This document shows, one piece after another, positions 57,602-64,000 of a stretch of DNA of 64,000 bases (positions are counted from its first letter, which is position 1; each line of letters begins with the position of its first letter). The notes under the pieces are model-generated. The model saw nothing but the letters and a program-made list of their open reading frames with translations, did no database searches and had not been told where the DNA came from. Origin of the DNA: Onchidella celtica (lineage: Eukaryota > Mollusca > Gastropoda > Systellommatophora > Onchidiidae); contig OZ007581.1 in NCBI GenBank assembly GCA_963931925.1, forward strand, positions 10,874,192-10,938,191, in the 5' to 3' direction. The position numbers and the translations under genes are program-made.

Positions 57602-59082
57602 GATATGTTAAAGTCTGTAAATAGTAAGTATTTACCTACTATTAAGGTATATCGCGGTATCAATTATATTATATGAACAGTTATTGACTGTTAATATTAA
57701 CTCAGTGTCTTATGTTAGCACTGCTTCGCGAAAAGAACGTTCTATCTCTCTCTCTCAAAATTATAGGCAGTATCACTTAAACTGCAAACACTTTATCTCT
57801 CTCTGAAAATTACAAGCAGTATCACTTAAACTGCAAAAACTTTATCTCTCTCTCTCTCAATATAAATTCTAGTAAGGCAGTGCCGTCTATCCGTTGCTCC
57901 CAGTGCAATAAAATACTATATTATATCGCCTTTACTGCGATAATTTAATGTCTCGAGTGATCACTCTCAAAATTTTACGTCTCTCTCAACGGGACGAACC
58001 AGTGTCCTCTGTTATCACTGTCAAAAAACGAATCGCTCTCTCAATGCGATGAATCAAAACTATATCTCTTTCTCAACACGACAAATTCGAAATATCTCTG
58101 TGTTCTCAAAACACTCTCAAAAATCTCTCTCTTCTCAAAACACGCACACGCAGTGTCTTCTGTTACCACTGCAAAATTATTCTCTCTAGATCTATCTTCA
58201 ACGTGAAATTGTCACGTGAACCAAAAATTATTATATCTCTCTCTCACATATGTCAATACCAGATTACAATTCAACGTGGTTTTAGCACGTGAAACACCTC
58301 AGGCATATATTGTAAACATATCAATGTTATTATAGTAGTTTAAAGTTTATAAGCAAAAAAAAAAATACAATAAACAGGACGTATACTGACGAGTAAAACG
58401 AACGAAAACAGACCCTACAAGTCCTAACTTATATTACAGATAGTTTAAGAAGAAAACAGGAGAGACATCTTCCTAAAGAAAAGTGAGGAAGTAAGAAAAA
58501 CGCCACAATCTATACGAATAATGGATCCCTAATAGAACTATTCACAGAGAAGCAAATCCCCCCGAGTTATTTTACATAGCCACCAAGGCCTCCAATATCC
58601 TTCGTAATGGCAAAGAAGATATGCTAACCTATGATCCCAACCAACCTCCCGCACTTAAACTAAACATATAGTAAATAGTAAAATGGCCTGGAACACACAC
58701 ACAGAGCGGAAAGTACGTCGCCCTCCTCAAGACTGTTAGATAGATGGATCACTTATCTTTATTTTTGAGGAATTCAGATGTTAAATATCCTCAATCCATA
58801 GCTCCAAGCCCAAAACTGTATTTCTGTCTGAGGTAGAACTGGATGATGAAAGGGTTCCCTCGCCGGTATCCACGGGTCAATGGGATGTTGAATTCACCAT
58901 ATGAAATTGAAACACAATATTAAATTAATACAAATTGCTTAAACTCTATAATAAAAGACCTGAAAACATAATATTACAACAGTACAATATGAAATAATGG
59001 AATAAAAAAATACAATAGGTTTCAAAATAATCTAACTAAGTGGCATGGCGTTATTAAAGTTCTTTTAAGGGTCCCTCTCCAG
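57602..59082 (-). other. Long 5' leader of the Gmr1-like element
   Basis: About 1.48 kb between the right LTR and the Gag start, rich in (TC)n and repeated CAGTG...CACTG motifs. No frame of its own. Confidence 0.65.
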
Positions 59083-60374
59083 TGTTACGAGGTGGGTCCT
59101 CGAGTGTTACGAGTTCAAGGAAGGGTATACTAGATTATAAATTTAGGTGTTCGACTGCATTTTTAATAATTATCGAGAGGTTTTAGAAATTACTCTGCCA
59201 TACCATGCCACATACACTAATAACAATTTCGAGTAGGTTATATCAAGGACCTTGTAGGGCCACAAATTTATTACTTAAAATTCCTAACAATTTCGTCTAT
59301 CGTTTACATATTAAAAGACAACATTGCAGCATCAAATGAAAATACTAAAATACATAACTATAAATCTCCTCTAGATCCTTAAGAGATTTGAAACTCTATA
59401 TCATTCTGATTCATACACAGTTTACTTAGTAATTATTCATCTTCAGAAATATAGACTGCCTACTACTTCACAAATAATATCCTTATGTCTCAGACGACAA
59501 TATTAACTCATTTAACTGCTTATAAAGGATCAAACCGTCAAGACACACTGACGTAGTTAAGATAGATCTAATCTAGATCTGTTCTAGGATGGGCTGGCAA
59601 TCCCCAGCCTCATCCAGACACATCAATTACAATTTACAAATGTGTATATCAGTCACTCTTTCTAGATCTTAATTGCAAGTAAAACTTTATGGTCTTGCAT
59701 CCCTTTGGTCGCACTTCTACTGGAAAGTTAGGGTCAGATTCACATCATCTCGAATCATTTTGATGAAACTTACGATTGGTTCCCTGAAACGATTTCAGGG
59801 AACTGGAGAAAATAGCTGTGGATTATTTTCATTGTCTATCCAGGACATAGACATGACGTTAACAGTCTGTTGGTTCTCTCTGGCTGAACCCCTAGCCGAC
59901 CACCTTCGTAGCTGGAAACTCTACATGGAAGTGAGGTAGCATAAAGATGCTCCCGCTTATCTTCTGCAACTCACGTGACTGCTCAAATTTGATTGGTGCA
60001 TCCACTTCGAGCTCCGCTCGCAGCGCCAATAGATTCTATTAATAGTAACAGACAAAGTCAGACCTAGGATGTCAAAACCTTTCGCAAAGTCTCTACACCC
60101 TAAACGTTTTATGTACGAATTTCTTCACTCCTTATTCGCCCCGTCTTTCCCTGTTAAGGTACACCCAAACCACGGGGTCGAAAACTGCATCGTCACTGTT
60201 AATTTATCCATTCGTTCTATCCTGACCCACTTTCTTTCCATCTCTAAGAAAAGCGTTACAAAAACAAACTGTCCACGGGAATAGTTCAAGGACGTTTGCA
60301 CTGGCTAAAATCAATGATGCCATGTAATAAACAATGCGTGACCTAGCACGGCAATTCAAATCCTAATCCTGACA
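59083..60374 (-). repeat. LTR shared between two tandem Gmr1-like units
   Basis: Serves as right LTR of the first unit and left LTR of the next. Same sequence as 51176-52467. Confidence 0.85.
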
Positions 60375-63300
60375 TATCCCCCACCCCAGTGAAAATTTTA
60401 AATAAAATTTACACGATAAGATCCAAGAAATCTCAAAGTTATTGTGGTAGGGGCTTAAGTAGTACTGTAGAAAGATGAGACTTAAGCTTGAGAAGAAAAA
60501 TCTAACTAAGAACGTGCATATTGGATGGACAAAAAGCATACAATTATTGATGCCACGTTCTATAGAATTTATTCTATTTAAATATTCTTACTGCACACAA
60601 TCAAAATTCTCAGAAACATCTATAATAATAATGAGTATATCACTGTATACTGCTGGATTAAAGTATAACTATTATCAAATAATGAAGCCTTACTGAAGGA
60701 ATAGGCTTATAATTATATAGTCAACACACACAATTGCTGCTTATATACACATTCACACACAATATATTGTTAATTAAAATACTGTGGTATCCAATGGCAG
60801 CAGTAGCTCTGGTAGCTTGGTTTGCCATGTCTTCATCTCATTGACCCGCTGACAAGGGCGTCAGGTTTGCCAGAAGTTCAGGTCACAGTCAGGAATGACG
60901 CTGGTGGAAAAAGGATATTCACAAAAAAAAGGATTGTAAAACTGGTTCATAAAGTAATGAACAAGATAAATGTGAATCCATCCACCGTCTAGAATTGAGG
61001 GGGACAAGCACTATCCAACCCCAATACAAGACACAACACTCTTTAATAGGAAATTAAATGAGACGTGACAAAATATCAGCTTGGGAATTGTCACCGCCCG
61101 GGATAGACCGGATAACAAACCGGTATTCCTGGAGTGCAAGACTCCACCTCGTTAATCGAGCATTTTTAGCCCTGTTAGTCTTTAAGAATAACAACGGACG
61201 ATGGTCCGTTTCAATTATAAACTCGGACATAAGTAGATATCTCGAAAATGCGTTTACAGCAAAAATGATAGCGAGGCACTCTCGCTCGATAATTGCATAG
61301 CGGCATTCCCTATCCAGCAACTTGCGGCTGGCGTATAGACATGGCCGCAAAGTATCGTCTCGTTCCTGTAATAACACAGCTCCCAATCCCTTGTCCGACG
61401 CATCAGTGCGGACAATAAATATTTGGTTTATGTCTGGAAGTATGAGAATGGGGGAAGTGGAAAACAATTGTTGAACGGTACGAAGTGTATCAGCACATTC
61501 GGTTGTCCATTTCACTTTATTAGGAAAATTCTTTCTTGTGAGGTCTGACAACGGAGCTGTAAGCGAAGAAAAATTTGGAATGAATTTCCTATAATAGTTA
61601 AGAAAGCCCAATAAACTACGAACTTCTTTCTTAGTTCGAGGAGGTTGGAGCTTTAAGATGGTAGTTATCTTCTTGTCATCTGGAGTCTGAACGCCGTGGG
61701 CAATTGTATGGCCCAGAAAATTAATTTCATTATATCCTAAAAATACCTTACTGGGTTTCGCCGTAAGGCCAGCTCGACGAAGAGCAATAAAAACTTGTCG
61801 TAGGGCTGCGATGTGGCCCGACCAATCGGTTTCATAAATACAAATGTCGTCAAAATACGACAATACGGAATTCATACCCTGGAGTAATATTGTCATCATA
61901 CGGGCAAAAGTAGCAGGGGCTGTAACTAACCCGAAAGGCATATAGCGCCACTGCATAAGACCCAACGGAGTCTGAAAAGCGGTATATTGCTTGCTATTCT
62001 CATGAAGCGGAATTTGCCAATAACCTTTGGAAAGATCAATTTTAGAAAAAATCGTTGCCCTCGCTAACTGAGCAAAAAGATTCTCCTGGTTGGGAATCGG
62101 TTCAGCGTCATATATCGTAACCTCATTAAGTTTACGATAATCAATACAAAAACGCACGGTATCATCTTTTTTTTTCACTAAGACGATGGGTGAGTTATAT
62201 GGGCTCGTCGATCGCTCTATCACTCCCAGGTGAAACATGTTACGTACCTCGGTTATTATAGTCTCTTGTGCGTGCAGCGGACGCGGATATGGTTTCACAA
62301 AGACGGGTATATCCGTCTTTAATCTTATAACATGCTGTACCAAAGAAGTATTACCTGGTAGATCAGTAAAGACTGTAGTAAACTCGTTAAGCAAATCTCT
62401 TAAATCTTGTCTTTGCGATTCAGATAAATCTGGATTTATATTCACATCCGAAGTGTTTTCAGAAGATCGAAGTGCGGGTATTGAATTCTCTATCTTAATA
62501 GGATCATCATCGTCAACTGAAACTAAGGCCGCATTGGCCTGAGCAACCACATTTCGGCGATTATTCTGTCGATTATCATCGTCGGACAGGTACCGCTTTA
62601 ACATATTTATATGGAAGACTTTGTCCTGTCCTCGAATCTTGATAAGATAATTTACTCGAGAAAGTCTCTTTAGAACTTTAAAAGGTCCCTTCCATGTAAG
62701 AAGGAGTTTATTTTTCGTTTCCGGAAGGAGAACAAGAGTTTGGTCTCCGACGGTCAAGGTTCGCAATCGGCTACCTTGATCACGATATTGTTTATAAAGA
62801 CTCGCATGCGCAGCTGAAGATTTTTGTGCGAGCTGACATGCGTTAAGTATTCGCTGGCGCAAGTCTACAACGTATTGATATGCAGACTGCGTATCATTGT
62901 CGTCGGTGTCTGATCCGGCGAATAAATCATGGAGTATGGCCATTGGACCACGCGGCTTACGACCATACAATAATTCGAAGGGAGAAAAACCCGTCGATGG
63001 GTTCGGTAGTTCTCGGTATGCAAAAAGAATAGCGGGGAGTTGTCGATCCCAATCACTCGGTTTGTCGGCGGAAACTCGTGCAAGCATACTTTTCATGGTA
63101 GCATTCCAACGCTCACAGCAGCCATTAGACTGTGGGTGGTATGGAGATGTCAATCTTTGTTTAATCCCGATCAACTCCAAGACTTTCTTAAAAAGCTCAG
63201 AGGTAAACTGTGGACCTCTGTCCGATAAAATTTCAACTGGAAACCCAAGACGCGAAAAAACAGTAATAAGAGCTTCGGCGATATGATCAGCTGAAATGTC

Positions 63301-64000
63301 TTTTAGCGGAATGGCCTCTGGCCAACGGGTTGCGTAGTCAATGACAGAAAGTATAAAACGATGTCCTCTGTCTGACTTGTGTAGAGGACCAACTATATCT
63401 ACGGCAACGCGCTCAAATGGTCTGGAAACCATAGGCATCTCCTGCAGAGGAGCTCTCGATGCTCTTCCTTTAGGTGTACGTCTCTGACATACGTCACATG
63501 TTGATACGAACCGGTTTACATCTGCGTAAATACTGGGCCAAAAAAATTGCGATAGTATTCGAGACTTAGTTCTGGCCTTTCCCTGGTGACCCGCCAAGGA
63601 AGTGTCATGCGCGAGACGAATAATGTCGCGACGAAAAGATCTCGGTACTACAAGTTGCATAACGGTTTCTCGCTTATTCTGAAAATTACGATATAATAAG
63701 TCATCTTTAATAACAAACTTAGAGGTATCCGGTGCGGTAGGATCAACCTTAGCAAAGAAATGTTTCAATGTGGGATCTGAATGTTGCTCATCATGAAATG
63801 CACTAGACGTTATGTTCACTTCAATAGTAGGATTACTCAATGGACTGTCTGCTCGTCGACTCGATTGTAGGCGTGTTGTCGCACAAGCAACACTCTCATC
63901 CTGAGTCCAAATTTCCAAGTTACCGATAGGAAACTTATTTACTTGAGGTACATTACCTATGATTATATCAGCCACCGGATTAGGTAGTACACATGCAGTA
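59083..64000 (-). mobile_element. Gmr1-like retrotransposon, second tandem unit (runs off window)
   Basis: Repeats the first unit at an offset of 7907 bases, including the RNase H, RT, integrase and protease-proximal part of Gag-Pol (61054 onward). No difference from unit one was noticed. The window ends within it. Confidence 0.88.

Larger units (their letters stand above)
51176..60374 (-). mobile_element. Gmr1-like Ty3/gypsy LTR retrotransposon, first unit
   Basis: LTR-internal-LTR unit on the minus strand: left LTR 51176-52467, internal 52468-59082, right LTR 59083-60374. Purine tract (complement of 52468-52480) and candidate primer-binding site (complement of 59069-59081, starting TGG) sit where expected. 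One long Gag-Pol frame. It looks whole, with no breaks noticed, and matching LTRs suggest a young insertion. It lies antisense in the intron after the Ig5 exon. The family (Gmr1 group of Ty3/gypsy) is inferred from domain order and RT type. Confidence 0.85.

Noticed and set aside
54330-57611. Plus-strand open frames within the Gag-Pol region
   Set aside because: Shadows of the minus-strand frame; compositionally driven.

Overview
The window is eukaryotic: short exons with GT/AG borders in long AT-rich introns, microsatellites, several LINE families, tRNA-derived SINEs, MITEs, long G/C homopolymers and one large LTR-element family. The host is probably a lophotrochozoan, most likely a gastropod mollusc. 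This is inference from the C-type-lectin/Ig gene style and the SINE bodies; no species can be named.

Host genes (all + strand). The main find is a secreted or cell-surface immune-type gene. It has a signal-peptide exon (23159-23222), three exons making a C-type-lectin-like domain (CTLD), one Ig-domain exon, and a short Cys-rich terminal exon ending at a stop (35425). All junctions keep frame, giving a 307-residue product. Further Ig exons at 43295-50994 have compatible intron phases and look like the downstream part of the same gene, with the 33-residue exon acting as an alternative short ending. The gene seems to continue past the right edge.

Duplication. Bases 1-9310 and 26577-35887 are almost identical (a few substitutions plus homopolymer length changes). 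The geometry fits a direct tandem duplication of a ~26.6 kb unit with its junction at 9310/9311. In the left copy, CTLD and Ig exons 2-6 lie next to short exons (9322, 13185, 19017, 19341) that look like the cytoplasmic-tail end of an upstream paralogue. The junction may therefore have made a chimeric gene. The alternative, an assembly artefact, is real and testable.

Layout: 1-9310 CTLD/Ig copy 1; 9311-13607 tail exons, a (CACT)n array and a LINE fragment; 13608-17830 SINEs and LINE fragments; 17831-23158 sparse sequence with a possible second tail and a 47-bp minisatellite; 23159-35425 complete CTLD-Ig gene with an RTE-like LINE in intron 1; 36060-41910 Tx1-like LINE on the minus strand, itself split by a fold-back element; 43295-50994 Ig exons with a further LINE and minisatellites; 51176-64000 two head-to-tail units of a Gmr1-like LTR retrotransposon, antisense to the gene.

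The LTR element belongs to the unusual Ty3/gypsy group in which integrase precedes reverse transcriptase. The visible full unit looks whole and young. Many apparent reading frames in the window are shadows of repeats.
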